From: Carex sylvatica
Lineage: Eukaryota; Streptophyta; Magnoliopsida; Poales; Cyperaceae
NCBI GenBank assembly: GCA_964058845.1
Contig: CAXKVR010000217.1
Coordinates: 77,501-131,110 of the forward strand
Direction: 5' to 3'
DNA: 53,610 nucleotides
The notes under the pieces were generated by a model. It searched no databases. It was not told the origin of the DNA and saw nothing but the letters and a program-made list of their open reading frames with translations. Below, one piece after another: positions 22,215 to 34,486 of this stretch; within the stretch, counting starts at the first letter, position 1; every line of letters begins with the position of its first letter. A program made the translations under genes and the position numbers.

Positions 22215-23222
22215 TAGGGGTGAAAACGGTATGGATATATAATATACGATCCGTATTTGATTCGTATTCGAAAATTTAGACGTGCATATTCTATATCAGA
22301 ATATCTGTGTGGATAAGGATACATATTTGATTTTACGTTTCAATTATTCGTATCTGAATAGTACTTATATACTATATATTTTAATATATATTAAAAAAAT
22401 TATTTTATTTACCATTATAATTAGATAAATATTACAAACTTTAATATTTTTATATTATTTTCATAAATATCTGATCTGATTCGAACCCGTGTCTGTATCT
22501 GTCTGATATCCACTCTCTATCCGTATCCAGAAAATAAAATAAAAATGGATATGATTTTACCTTTATCCGCTCCATTTTCAGTGAAACAAAGTGGATATTG
22601 CTAATACTATATCTATATCCGCCTTTTAATTAGCAGATACAGATACAAATATTAAACGAATATCAAAATTTAAAACCAAATCCACCATAAACGGATACAG
22701 CGCGAATAATCTATGAATACGGATTCGAATATGGATATGAAACGAAACGAATAATTGTTTGATAATTAAGTTATACACTTTAAGATACAAAAGAGTACCT
22801 TGTTGTTGTTTTTAAAGAATTACTAAAATCAATTTAACAGAGACTAAAAAAATACTATATTCACGGGCTAAAGTCTTGAATGGAAAAGAATGAAGTGAAG
22901 AAATGAAGCTAAAAAAAAAATTAAATGCTGCTATTGTAGCACCATCAGCAGCGAAAAAGAGATTAAATTGAAAACCATATCATACTATCATTTATCCCAC
23001 AATCAAACTAAAATGAATATGAAATAATTATATAACAATTTTTATTTGGAACAGTAAAGCCAGAGCTGATTAGAAGCAATTTCAGATCCAGATAATTGCA
23101 GATATATATGAATACAGATATTCATCTTCATGAAATTATCTTCATCCATATCCGTCATTATTTCATCATATGCAAAAAAAATCTGTATCTGTATCCGCAA
23201 TTATCCGTATCTGTTTAACCCG
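22215..23222. mobile_element. hAT-like non-autonomous element (copy B)
   Basis: The left end TAGGGGTGAAAACGG starts at 22215. The subterminal zones (22220-22740 and 23080-23215) are packed with GGATAT/ATATCC and CCGTATC-type motifs. The right end is a worn GTTTAACCCGG. The interior from 22795 aligns with 1-454. No transposase. Flanks at copies A and B do not match, so they look like separate insertions. Confidence 0.55.
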
Positions 23223-23356
23223 GATTGGAGAAGAAACTCGATAGTATCACGTGGCCAGACTACCTATACGTTTAAATTAGAGTCTTTTTATTTATCAATT
23301 GTGACGAGTTAATTCAAATTATTAATGAATGAATTAGAACTGACAAGACTTGTAAA

Positions 23357-23781
23357 TAGAGTGGGAAAAATGACATGGCAGAGTTGGCTCTGTTGCGGAA
23401 TAGTACGATTATGGTACGGTACGATATGTATATCAATTATGTGTCGTGACTCGTGTGTTCCGTGCTGTGATTATTTTTTAAAACTTTGGTAGGACACGGT
23501 ATGCCACGTGAAAAGTTCTAGTCACGGCATAGCACGACACGTGGTTACGTGAATACTCACGTGTAACTAGGATCATTAAATATTGATCAAATGGTGAATT
23601 TTGAATAAACTAACTTAAATTATGATTAAATTGTTACGCGAGACACATTTGATCACGGCACGTTTAGACACGGTAAGACTTACGTGGCCTGACCATTCGC
23701 GTGACGTGACCAACCCCGTGACACAAGACTAAAGTCGTAGTGTGCTAATCACAGCATGCCACAACACTTTTTTCCACTCTA
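23357..23781. mobile_element. hAT-like MITE with 8-bp TSD upstream of UGT-2
   Basis: Ends TAGAGTGGGAAAAATG and TTTTTTCCACTCTA. The flanking 8-mers CTTGTAAA (23349-23356) and CTTATAAA (23782-23789) match at 7 of 8. The inside is rich in ACGTG/CACG motifs. An inverted relative is at about 33440-33862. Confidence 0.82.
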
Positions 23782-23789
23782 CTTATAAA

Positions 23790-25330
23790 TGAACGAATTA
23801 AAGTAATAAGTATTGATTATTAAAACTAACTTAATAAAGATGAACATAAATTATTGTCGAAATAAGATGAGTGAAACTATAGTAAATTCTATCATTTTCT
23901 TCATATTATTTTATTGCATTTTGAGATTTTCAATCAAGAGATTTTGAAGGTTGGAACCACAATTAGACAGTATGGTTCTGGTAATCTTGTTAGGCTTTAG
24001 ATTTTTTATGTTTTTAATTTTGAAATGCAATGAGTTTCAAGAGAAATTCAAATTTTTTACTTAAGTTACCATATTCGGATGGATGATAAATATAGATGTT
24101 GGTCTATGTGACTTGTGCAAAGATCACGAAGGAGCATGTTTGTATGAGCATTAGAAATTTATGTAAATAAGTTTTTATAAGTGATGCTTATATGCAACTA
24201 TAGTCATAGCCTACATGAATTTGAGTTTGAACATAACAGTAAACGTACAATTTGGTTGGACATAGACCCCTTTAATATAACTTAATTTACTTACCAAGTG
24301 ATATGAAAAGAGAGTTGATTCGCTTTTTGAAGGCCTTAATTTTTTCATTATGCTGTAGGAATTTGTATAGAAACAAATAAAGAGAAATAAGGAAACAAAG
24401 AAAAGTTTGATTTTATACAAAGAAGACGAAATAATAAAACAAAGAAACTAATAAAAAGTCAATAAAGTATGTGTATTTAATTTTAATTGTAACATATAGT
24501 GTGGGTATATGTGTGGTAAGTATATTTTTAACTATATTTAGACTTCTATAAGTAAAAAAAAAAATTAATAAAAAAACAAATTATTTGATTGGAGGACTGA
24601 GATTAAATCTAAAATTTCATCTTTCAATCATAACTGTTAGTGGATCGAACATCAAGCGTGCTTAATAATAGAATCGAAAAATAGAGATATATTTTTAAAT
24701 ATGCACTCCTTCACTTAGGAACTATGCTTTTGAAAATTATAAAACAAGGAGTACGCAAGTTTGAAATTTACTGAAGTATCATGTAAAAAATGTCAGTGCG
24801 CATTACTGATAGATAAATAAAATATTTATCTCTGCCAACTAAGTAAAAAGTTAAAAGTTCCGTATACATACTACATCTTTTTAAAATTTAAATAGGTGGT
24901 GAATAGAAATATTTTAAATATAAAGTTAATTTTAATATAAATATTCAAAAATTAATAAATTTGAGAGTTTTTGAAATTTACAAAAATAAACATGACATTA
25001 TAAATTTTGATTAATTTCTCACATACCCATAAATAATTCTTTAATTTTTTATTTACTCCTTTACTCTTTATTATATTCAATAAGCCCTTAACAGATGAAT
25101 GTATTATTGAAACTAATAGATTTAAATAACTCATTAACTATAAATAATAAATTTTGTATGTAAACAGAAAAGATATAAAAGTTAAAAAAAATAAAAAAAT
25201 AAAGAGTACATAGATAAACAAAAAAATTGAAAAACTCTTCTGATCAGAATACACGATAAATTAACCCTGTAAATTTTGAAAGGAAAAGTTTGAACTTCGT
25301 AAAGGTATACACGAAAGTTTACCGACAATT
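23790..25330. other. UGT-2 upstream region
   Basis: No gene. From about 24705 it aligns with the upstream DNA of UGT-1 and UGT-3, and 25080-25300 (AATAAAGAGTACATAGAT) aligns with 36470-36650 upstream of UGT-3. This marks unbroken promoter-proximal homology. Confidence 0.65.
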
Positions 25331-25337
25331 CATAAAA
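25331..25337 (+). promoter_or_regulatory. Altered TATA box of UGT-2
   Basis: CATAAAA stands where UGT-1 and UGT-3 have TATAAAA, in an otherwise conserved context (ACAATTCATAAAATGGAACG), 104 nt before the ATG. The first T is now C. Confidence 0.55.
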
Positions 25338-25434
25338 TGGAACGAGCTCGTTTCTACTTCTTCTAATCTCAATAACTTTACGCAAAAACAAAGAAAAAAA
25401 ATACCTTTCCCTGATTTCTGTCTGTTCCCAATCA

Positions 25435-26835
25435 ATGGAGACGAAGGTAGTTCTCTACCCCCCCATTGGTGTAAGCCACATGATACCAATGATACAACTA
25501 GCCAAATTGTTCATAAACCATGGCGTCACGGTCGACATCGCCGTGATCAACCCTCCAATCATGCCGACCGCAATCACTAAACTGATCTCCCAAGTTTCTT
25601 CCACCAATCCAGAGATCTCATTTAACCTTCTCCCACCCCTTTCACCTCCTGAAGATGCCCCTACTCCATTCACTAACATGTGTAACCTTATACGATCAAA
25701 CAACACAGTGCTCAATTCTTACCTCCAGTCACAATCAAATAACTCATCCATTGCCGCCTTGGTCATTGACTTATTCTGTGTTGACGCCTTAGATGTTGCA
25801 GTGGAGCTCGGCATCCCAGCATATATTTTTACACCCACTGGAGCAAACAGCCTTGCAGTGTTCCTTAGCTTACCAGAGCTGGTCTCCACCTGGGACCATA
25901 CAAAGAATGATATTGGAAAAACTCTTATTGAGATACCTGGTGTTCCCCTTTTGCATGCATCTGATCTTCCAAAAGAGATACTTGAGTTTGACACTCAGGA
26001 TTATGAGCTATTTATTAATGTGTTTAGACGAATGCCGGAGGCAAAAGGCATTATTGTGAACACCTTCCAGTCACTCGAACCTCGGACAGTGATAAGTTTA
26101 AAAGATAAGCTCAGTCTCTTAACCCGGCCAACACCACCTATTTATGCTATTGGTCCGTTGGTCAGGGTTCCGAATGAAGGAGATGCACATCCATCTCTTA
26201 GATGGCTGGATGCCCAGCCAAAGAAGAGTGTGGTATTTCTTTCATTCGGCAGTCATGAGGGCAAATTATCAGTTGAGCAATTGAGAGAAATAGCTTTCGG
26301 GATTGAGAAGAGTTGCCAAAAGTTCTTGTGGGTGGTACCCAATCCGCCAAGTAATGACCCAAGAAAGCCATATGACCCACTGTCTGAACCAGACTTAAAT
26401 GCATTGATGCCGGAAGGGTTCTTGGACCGGACGAAGGAACAGGGTGTGGTGATGAAGTCGTGGTCTCCACAAGTTGAGATTTTGCACCATGAGTCAGTCG
26501 GGGGATTCGTGAGTCACTGTGGTTGGAACTCACTACTGGAGGCAATAACCAATGCTGTACCAATTATCTGCTGGCCATTGTTTGCGGAGCAGAGGATGAA
26601 CAGAGTCCTCTTGATTGAGGAAATGAAAGTTGGAGTTGAGCTCAAAGGTTGTGATGAAGGATTGGTTTCAAGAGATGAATTGGCTGAGAAAGTGAAATGG
26701 CTAATGGAATCGGAAGAAGGTAAAGAGCTAAGAGACAATGTGAGCACTCATAGAATTAATAGTTTGGAGGCATTGAGAGAAGGTGGCTCATCTGAAGCAG
26801 CTTTCTTGGAGTTCTTAGGAAATTTGGAACTGTAA
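25435..26835 (+). CDS. UGT-2: UGT88-type UDP-glucosyltransferase
   Basis: 466 residues, intact and intronless, same reaction class as UGT-1. Presumed catalytic His15 (GVSHM) and Asp112 (VIDLF). The PSPG box is W343-Q386 with the textbook HCGWNS (Asn365 present), W364, and final EQ. Compared with UGT-1 and UGT-3 it lacks one residue near 72 (LSPPEDAP vs LPPPSEDAP) and gains one near 275 (GSHEGK vs GSFGK), so the length is unchanged. It reads WSPQV where the others have WAPQV, and VVPNPP where the others have VVRNPP. The start matches the conserved METKVVLYP N-terminus. Of the three it is closest to the family consensus at the diphosphate-contacting HCGWNS, but it has the weakened TATA box. Confidence 0.95.
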   Translation: METKVVLYPPIGVSHMIPMIQLAKLFINHGVTVDIAVINPPIMPTAITKLISQVSSTNPEISFNLLPPLSPPEDAPTPFTNMCNLIRSNNTVLNSYLQSQSNNSSIAALVIDLFCVDALDVAVELGIPAYIFTPTGANSLAVFLSLPELVSTWDHTKNDIGKTLIEIPGVPLLHASDLPKEILEFDTQDYELFINVFRRMPEAKGIIVNTFQSLEPRTVISLKDKLSLLTRPTPPIYAIGPLVRVPNEGDAHPSLRWLDAQPKKSVVFLSFGSHEGKLSVEQLREIAFGIEKSCQKFLWVVPNPPSNDPRKPYDPLSEPDLNALMPEGFLDRTKEQGVVMKSWSPQVEILHHESVGGFVSHCGWNSLLEAITNAVPIICWPLFAEQRMNRVLLIEEMKVGVELKGCDEGLVSRDELAEKVKWLMESEEGKELRDNVSTHRINSLEALREGGSSEAAFLEFLGNLEL

Positions 26836-28195
26836 AGTTCTCAATTTCTTGTGCTAGTATGAATTAACAAGTTCATTCTGAATTTTGTTGTCAGTGTTGA
26901 ATTTTGAATGGTTTAATTTGTTGTCAAATTTGGATTTGGGAAGACTTCTTTGAATCTCTTTTCTTTTGAAGATCAATGTTGATAGAGATCCTATTTAGTT
27001 GTGTTCGTCATAGTATGATCAGTACGCTTGTTGTGTTGTTTGGATTAATTTCACAAACCTTTCTTTGTATTTTTGAGGGAAGCAAATAAGTAAACATATA
27101 TTTTGTTTCTTCAAATTCTGCAATGCGTGCTCTCCTTTGTTCTTGTTCTCCAGAAAATATGACCTCTTACATGTAAGCGACTTCTTAAAATTTTAGCGAT
27201 GAACTTCACCTAATTTTTCTTTACAATTTGAGATTGGGGCAGTATTATTGGGCTTTGAGAATCATGCCAAGTTAAAAATATCTGTCCGGATTCCCTAATG
27301 GTAAAAGATTCTCTTTTAGATAATGGAGAGGATGTGATTTCTCAATATTCTGCATTATATTAGTGCCGGGTGACGATTTTGGGCATTCACAAAAGTTCCA
27401 TTAGATTGGTTTACTGATAGTGAACCGATGCATATCAATAAACCCTATATCCTTTTAACTTTATAGACAATTGACTTATGTATAAATGAATCCGGTAAAC
27501 AAATTAAAGGAGCTCAATGCTTGAAGAAAGAGAGGGGAGGGGAAGCCTTTTGTCACATTGTCTTAATGAAAATAGCACCAAGCACAAATAATGAAAATTA
27601 ACTAAAAAAAATCGCGCTCCGAATAGAAAATTCTAGCATAAATATATCAAAGTAACTAATCAACTTGTCTAACAATAAGTTCACATGAAACTTCCATGTA
27701 ACATAACTAGTGCACAAATGCTTTCATATCATATCACATCATATGTTCATGTGCAGTAGGTTTTAGGGTTTAGAGTTTTCACTTCTCTGCTAGTTTCAAG
27801 TACGAAATTGGGAAACATGTTAAAGACTGTCCAATTTTAATTTAAGTTGAACTGAACTTGTTTTTCGATGGGGCGTGATCAGCAATTTTGTTCACTTTTA
27901 GTCTTTTACAAAATAAAAAATTATTTTTTCGAAGAACTTCCTGATTGTTTTTATTTTTTCTCTAAAAATAACAAGGATCTCCCCCTTTCCAGAATACGAT
28001 CCAAGTCAGGAGTTTCTGTTCTGAATTGGAAGAATGCATAAAAAAAATCTTCGGCCCATGTTTTTTAATCCTATATGGGCCCCGCATCATCTTTCATAAT
28101 CTAACGATGACATTTCCAAAACAAAGAAATAAATAATCTAATGAATACGCACATTCCCGCATTCACCACTATTATGTGCAGCCGTTACTCTGGAC
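26836..28195 (+). other. UGT-2 3' flank
   Basis: The longest unbroken 3' flank in the array. It aligns with UGT-1 (5972-6406), the remnant (21113-21345) and both halves of the UGT-3 flank (38204-38837 and 49546-49960). No other gene. It ends at a hAT-like element with TSD CTCTGGAC. Confidence 0.75.
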
Positions 28196-29036
28196 TAGAG
28201 GTTTGACACTCCCCGCCTAGGACAGCCCGTGCCCTATATCCGGAGTACTCGTGTCCGAGTCTGGATATATGACGGATAAATTGGTACACAGGTAAGGGTA
28301 TAAAACGGACAGGGCACGTCTTTTCGAAAAAAAAATCTGAGTGTATCTGGACCGAAATGTACCCGTGCCCTTTGTGTCCGTGCCCGTACCTGTGTACCTG
28401 TGTATTCGGGTCCGTGCCCATACCCATGTGCCCGTAATATCCTCTCTCTCTTTTTTTAATTGAAAATTTAAATCAAATTTCCCTCCAAATTTAATTTTTT
28501 TTCAAATTTCCTGTGACTGCACATGTGTATATATATGTATATCCAAGGAAACGACCATATTTATTAATACCCTAAAAATATATATATAATTTTAAAAATG
28601 CCTCCGTATTGGCCCATGCGGCGCATTTGCGACGCATGATGCAACGCATGCAGCGGCATTTGCGGCGCATTTGATCTCTGCTGGTAAATCAACAAGTCTG
28701 GACTGATACAAGGACCAAACTACAAAAGTAATTACACTAGAATGTAGAGCATTTAAAAATACACATAATTGACACAAATTTCAATTTATTTGGATTTTTC
28801 TACAGTTAATTATGAATTTCAAAGTTCAGCTTTCGAAAAAACTTTAAACATCGATAACTTTGGCTAGGAAAGTCGGATTTGCGCATATGACCACTTTTCG
28901 AAAAGGGGAGATGAGACGGATCCGAATATCACTCCGGGGAATACCCTCGGGTTATACTAAGCATCAGAATTTCAAAAAAATATCGTTTAGTGCCTCAAAA
29001 ATGCAGTTTAAATTTTTGTTCAACTGTAGACATTTA

Positions 29037-29206
29037 TTAGCGTTTTCAAAGTGGCTTAATAAATAGTAAACAAAAACAAAAAAAATATAAAATTTGGTCT
29101 CCAAGCACATTTCAATATAGACATCACATCTAATGGTTCAGATCGACTTTTTGGATTTTAAAAATGAAAATGACTTATAAGCATATATCCTCATATGCTT
29201 ACGGTT
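29037..29206. mobile_element. Right arm of a MITE 3-family element
   Basis: Matches 11713-11880: TTTCAAAGTGGCTTAATAAA, TTTGGTCTCCAAGCACATTT, ATCTAATGGTTCAGATCGAC, ATAAGCATAT. The left arm is absent. Confidence 0.75.
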
Positions 29207-29244
29207 CAGATTGACTTATAAGCATCTAATGGTTCATATTGACT

Positions 29245-29430
29245 TTTAAAGTAATTGATTTAAGTAACATTGTTTTAAAATAATTAGTAATTTTGATTTA
29301 TATTTAAAGTAATTGATTTAAGCAACATTGTTTTAAAATAATTAGTAATTTTGATTTATATTTAAACTAATTGATTTAAGTAATTGATTTAAGCAACATT
29401 ATTTTAAAATAATTAGTAATTTTGATTTAT
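29245..29430. repeat. 58-bp tandem repeat, three copies
   Basis: GTAATTGATTTAAG(T/C)AAC recurs at 29251, 29309 and 29367, each followed by AATAATTAGTAATTTTGATT. The third copy has an extra 13-bp internal duplication (TAATTGATTTAAG). Confidence 0.85.
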
Positions 29431-30018
29431 AAAATATATTATCAATTTAAAATGAACATTTAGAAAATTTATTATCAATTTAAAATGTAAACTAAAAATT
29501 TCAATATATAAATAAATTATGAAACTATATAATTAGAATGAGAATTTGAAAATAAAAAAAATGACTCGTGTAAAAAAATAAATAAATACATTTGTACATA
29601 GTCAAAAAAACATACAAATATTCGCAAGAAAATTTTTTATATATAAGTTATAAATTTTATTTATTTAGGAATTATAAAGATGTGACTTGATAATTTTATG
29701 TGTATATATATATACTATTTGATATTGAACTATTCAGATTTTAAAAGTTGAATTATAAACACGTAATAATATTCGTACAACACCGTCAAAAAAAAAAAAA
29801 AAAAAAAGCCAGAAATAAAAACCAGACCGCCCTACCCCCGCAGGTACAACGGGCACGGGTATAAGACAGGCAGGGCACAGTTTTAAAAAAAAATCTGTGA
29901 TGCCCAGCCCGTGATACTCGTCTACCCGTAATATTCATGCCTGATCTCTACTCGTGTCTGTACTCAGATATTTCCAGCCCACCCTGTCCCTACCCGAGAG
30001 CAATACACTACTCTGAAC

Positions 30019-31630
30019 ACGTCTTTGTGGTTAAGCTGGAAAACGGAGCAGATTACAAGGTGGGTCAAGCATGGGCTAACTTGGGGGCCTGATTAAAAGT
30101 TGGTGACGCACACTCCCCAATTCACCACTACATGTTTCCCGAATTTAGTTCTTTCTGAAAAAATTTCAATTGCAAAAAAAAAAAAAAAATCAGGACGTGA
30201 CATGCTATTAGTGTCGGATTCAGTATTTTCATTGAATTGGATTTCAATATATAATCAGATTCAAACTCATTAACTAATTAAGTACTAAATAAAAAATAAT
30301 ACTCTAATTTATAGTTTTTAATTCTCTAATTTTTAATTCTAATTACTAATCAAAATTCAAAAAAAATATCCTAACTAATTTATAGTTTTCAATTCCCTAA
30401 TTTTTTTAATTTTGAGTTTTGGTGTATCAGATCTCTGGTACCATTACAAAATATAGAGAACTACTATACCTATCACAAAAACTAAGCTAGTTTTTAGCAC
30501 ATCGTACTAAGCAAGCTTAGACAACATAACATTACGTTTACATGCACAAACAACAAAACACAATAGATAAAATTAGTTTCTAAGTACATAACAGAAATAT
30601 ATTCCAAAAATAAAAATAGCTTATCAGAACCTTAAATTTATTCTAATTTTAATTTTTTTTTTTTTTTTTTTAGGGTCCCGTAGGCATGTTATACTGTCAT
30701 CAGAACCTTCATCCAGAGAAAAATAAATAATTTTGTTCTTAATTCAAACTCTCCCCCGTCTTCACTGCCTAAAACTAGAGAGGGTATGCTCAACACAATC
30801 CCACCCTTTAAGCCGCCATGATTTCGCTAAATATAATTACAAATTAGAATTTCGAAAAAGAGAAGAAAAAAAAAATTCCAAATACAATAAAGTTGATTCA
30901 GAGACCGATACATTTCTATAAAATTTCAAAATCGAAAACAATTGTCTACTTACCCCCGTAACTCATTTTGGGTCCGCCCATAGCTTTCTATGACTATGCT
31001 TCCACGAAATGTGTTTTGCCAAAATATGTTAATTAAAATTTGCTATACCAAAAAAAAAAAAAAAAAATATGAAGAGATGAGAAGGGTTATAATCATCTTT
31101 ATTTGTCTACTTGTTTTGATTTTCTACTCCGGGTTCTTTTCTGTTCTGATATTTTCTTCTCAATTCTTGTTGTCTTTTACAATAATTCCACACAAAATTT
31201 ACAAAAGTTGGACTGAGTTGTGACATACTAAACCAATTCTAATTAACGGGAAGAATCCGTAATTATTAACACATACAATCAAGAGTTCAATGTTCCTGAT
31301 CAAAGTCAAATATGATCCATTTGTGCGCTCCGTGTGACCGTGTTCATTGGTCAATTAATTAACGCATGTTCAGGCTCCAAAAGTCCAGGTTAATTAAGGA
31401 GTAAAATAAATGAACTATAATTGCCATTAGTTGGATGTATGTCGTCACGGCTGACACCAGGCAATTAATTAAGCAAACGTATATTCCAAGATTTGGATTT
31501 GTCAACTAGCTCTCTGTCTAATATTGCAAGCGTTTTCAAGAATTAATGGATTAAAACATCATAGCACTGAACTAATGTAATCATTGTTTTTTCAATGTAC
31601 GTGTACTAACTGAACCTACAAAGTTTACTT
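30019..31630. other. Spacer between UGT-2 and UGT-3, mostly duplicated-unit DNA
   Basis: No gene. 30028-30062 and 30985-31330 align with the DNA upstream of UGT-1 (484-535, 2530-2800). In between (30200-30980) is AT-rich, probably a decayed hAT-like insertion (GTGTCGGATTCAG ... GGGTCCGCCCA), with no TSD that I can fix. Confidence 0.5.
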
Positions 31631-31631
31631 A

Positions 31632-32298
31632 AGGGGCGGATCATAATGGATGCTGGGGTGCTAAGTCATCCCAAGTTTTTTAAATTTTATTATTAAGTAT
31701 GTTGAAATCTCACTTATTTGTTTCTTTTACATGTATTAGCCCCCTAATATAACAAGGTTAAAGGGGCTTGAACATAAGTATTACAATCCAAAATCACGGA
31801 CTGAGCTTGTTATTTCCTTGTGTGCACAGTGAAAAAAGGAAATAAATATTTTTCAATTTGAAATTGGACTTGTTATTTCTGTTTGGACGCATTGATTTCC
31901 ATGTGCAGTAAAAAAAGGAAAATAATCTTCTCCAATTTGGAATGGTCAAATAGTATGGGTACTGTTTTTTTTTTTGGTGTGTAATGAAAAAAAGGAAAAT
32001 AATTATGGGGTTTTTGTTTGTTTTTAATTTTTTTATGGTAAACAGTAGGCTGCTTGCGGACATTCTGTTGCTGCTAATCTATGCATGAAGATTTAGGGTA
32101 GCTCATAGGATGCTTTCAAAGCACTTTAATTTTCATTATGTAATGTAATATGTTGTTTAATAAATATGAAATTCTAGGGGCTTATGCATCAAAATAAAAG
32201 TAGGACTCGTACTCAAAAAGAAAAAATAATATATGATTCAATAAAAAAAAATTAAGATATTATTTAGCCCCCTATACTCAAATTCTGATTTCGCCCTA
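31632..32298. mobile_element. Probable hAT-like MITE with internal repeats
   Basis: Left AAGGGGCGGATCATAA and right TTCTGATTTCGCCCTAT are imperfect inverses of the AGGGGCGGA type seen at hAT-like ends. The inside has about three degenerate repeats built on AAAAAGGAAA(A/T)AA preceded by GTGCAGT-like bases (31820-31995). TSD not found. Confidence 0.4.
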
Positions 32299-32959
32299 TG
32301 CATATGCATTGCTAGTGACATATAACAAGATGAACTATATTTTTGTCATTTTAGATTTTACAAATAAACTATTAAGGCAAGAAATAATGTTATCAAGATA
32401 TTTTACCAAAAATATTGTAAATGGATTATTCTTTAGAAACATATACCATGATCCAGAGGTTTTAAAATAAATAAATTTGTACCAAAACCTATTTTCACTA
32501 ATTTTTTTATATCTTTATCTTATCGATCCACAACAAATAAAAAAATTGAAACGTTTATACGTGGTTTGTGATCTAGATCTAAATCTAAATCAAAATTAAC
32601 TGAAACACATCTGATGTTTCTTTCTTTTAATTAAGCCCACAAACCTCGTTAGCGAGGTTAAGTTCGTATTATCTTCAATAAATACCCTGGAATGTGCTTT
32701 AATTAATATATTAACATTTGTCCGGCACTTGGAGTATGTAACTGGCTAGTCACTGCCACCTGAGCATTTATTTTGAATATTAGATATTCGAGATATTTGT
32801 AGATATTTTGGATGTACAAACTTGTAGATATAATTAACTAGGCATCCCGGGTCATACTGGCCAAGCGCATTCACCAATATCTTGGAAAAACAACTAAAAA
32901 TAGAAAAATAATATAGAGAGGTCACCTGATAGCCACTAATCACTATGAGGATTTTAAAA

Positions 32960-33230
32960 AATATATATATAGAGGTAGAAACGAATCTTTCTTCTTTACA
33001 TATTTACAATTTAAGGAGGATTTCATATATATCCTTTCAAAATTTAAAATTACCTTTATGAAATTTATTATATATTTTTTTATTTTAAAAAAAAATCTCC
33101 TGCTTCCTCAATTTGTCGTTTTTTCCAACGTTTATAAATTCTTATTTTATCTTCTATTATAATATAAGAAATAATATCAGATAAAGTAAGAAGTCTATCG
33201 TTATAGAATGATAAATGAGATTTATGCCTG
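32960..33230. repeat. Upstream block shared by UGT-1 and UGT-3
   Basis: AATCTTTCTTCTTTA and GGAGGATTTCATATATATCC align with 3175-3235, continuing to GATAAAGTAAGAAG(T/C)CTA. Further evidence that the duplicated unit includes over 1 kb of 5' DNA. Confidence 0.7.
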
Positions 33231-33439
33231 CTCGTTGCAGTTACCTCCGGGGTTCTTCGTAGTACCAGGACTTAGAGGGAAAAAAGGGGATTGAGATCCG
33301 CTGCTATCTTCTGCTTTTTTCTTTACCTCTCTCCTCTTTCTCTCTCTTCTCTCTCTTTTTCTATCTTTGAAGAGAGAAAGAGACATAGAGAAAAGTGAAG
33401 AACAGAATGCTGCTATTTTTATTAAAATAGCAGCTGATT

Positions 33440-33862
33440 CGAATTCAAAAAAGATGCTATGTCATGACTTATACGTTGTAATTTTGTTTTTGTGTTGTGT
33501 TGTGATTAAGTTAATTTTTTATGTGTCGTACCATGACTAAAATGTCAATAGAGATGCTTACAGTACGCGAATTGTCACGCCGTGCTCAAACGTGACTTGC
33601 TTAACTATTTGATCATAATTTATGTTAGTTTATTTAAGATTTACCATTTAGTCAAGATATAACGGTCCTAATTACATGTGTTGACCACGTATCGTGATTA
33701 GATATTTCGTGTGACGTGTTGTGCTGTGCTAAATTGTCTAAATGTAGTCACAACACATGAATGGTCACGACACGTAACCGACATGCGTACCGTGCCATTC
33801 TATGCCATAACCGTGTCGTTTTGTTTCATTGCTGGCTCTACCGTGCCATTTTTTTCACTCTA
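33440..33862. mobile_element. Inverted relative of the hAT-like MITE at 23357
   Basis: The right end CATTTTTTTCACTCTA is the inverse of TAGAGTG(G)GAAAAATG, and the interior shares the CACG/CGTG-rich sequence (CATGCGTACCGTGCC, GATCATAATTTATGTTAG). The left end is worn. Confidence 0.65.
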
Positions 33863-34486
33863 TCAGGACCCTTTCACTAACATAAATTGAGAACTATGCT
33901 TTTTGAAAAAGTCTAAAGTAAGGAGATATATATTTTGAAAAGTTTTCTTCTTGAAAGAAATTTCCACTAAAATGTGCCGATCATTCAATTAAACTGAATG
34001 TATATATATATTTTTTAAATAAGCATTATTTCAATTGGGAACTATGCTTTTTGAAAAAGTCTAAAGTAAGGAGATATGTAAGTTTCAAATTTACTGAAGG
34101 GTCGTATGTATAAATGTCACTATTTGTGTGTCACCACTAATAGATAGATGCAATACTTCTCTCTTCAAACTTTTCAAATAGAAAACTAAAATTTCCATAC
34201 AAATACATCTTTTAAATTTTAAATAGGAGTTAAAAAGAAATTTTAAAAATATAAAGTTAATTTTAATATAGAATATACTAAAATTAATAAAAGATTTTTT
34301 TATGAAATTTAGAAGGCTAAATGTAATATTATAAATTTGGATTAATTTCTCAAATACCCTTAAAAAATTATTCAATTTTTTATTTGTCCATGTATTCTTT
34401 ATTATATTCAATGAATCCTTTATTATTGTTTTTCTTTCTTATCTGCCCAGAAATTAATATCAATAATTAATGAGTCATTTAAATCT

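Larger units (their letters stand above)
28196..30010. mobile_element. hAT-like element with internal insertions
   Basis: Flanked by CTCTGGAC (28188-28195) and CTCTGAAC (30011-30018), 7 of 8 matching. Left TAGAGGTTTG, right CAATACACTA. Subterminal zones carry GTGCCCGTACC/GGGCACGGGT-type motifs (28200-28430, 29830-30000). The interior holds an LTR-like stretch shared in inverse orientation with 51360-51650 (28650-29035), a MITE 3 right arm (29037-29206) and a 58-bp tandem repeat. No transposase. Confidence 0.6.

Noticed and set aside
33300..33440. CT/GA-rich stretch with a small AATAGCAGC hairpin as a possible promoter or MITE
   Set aside because: No TSD, no second copy and no gene next to it.
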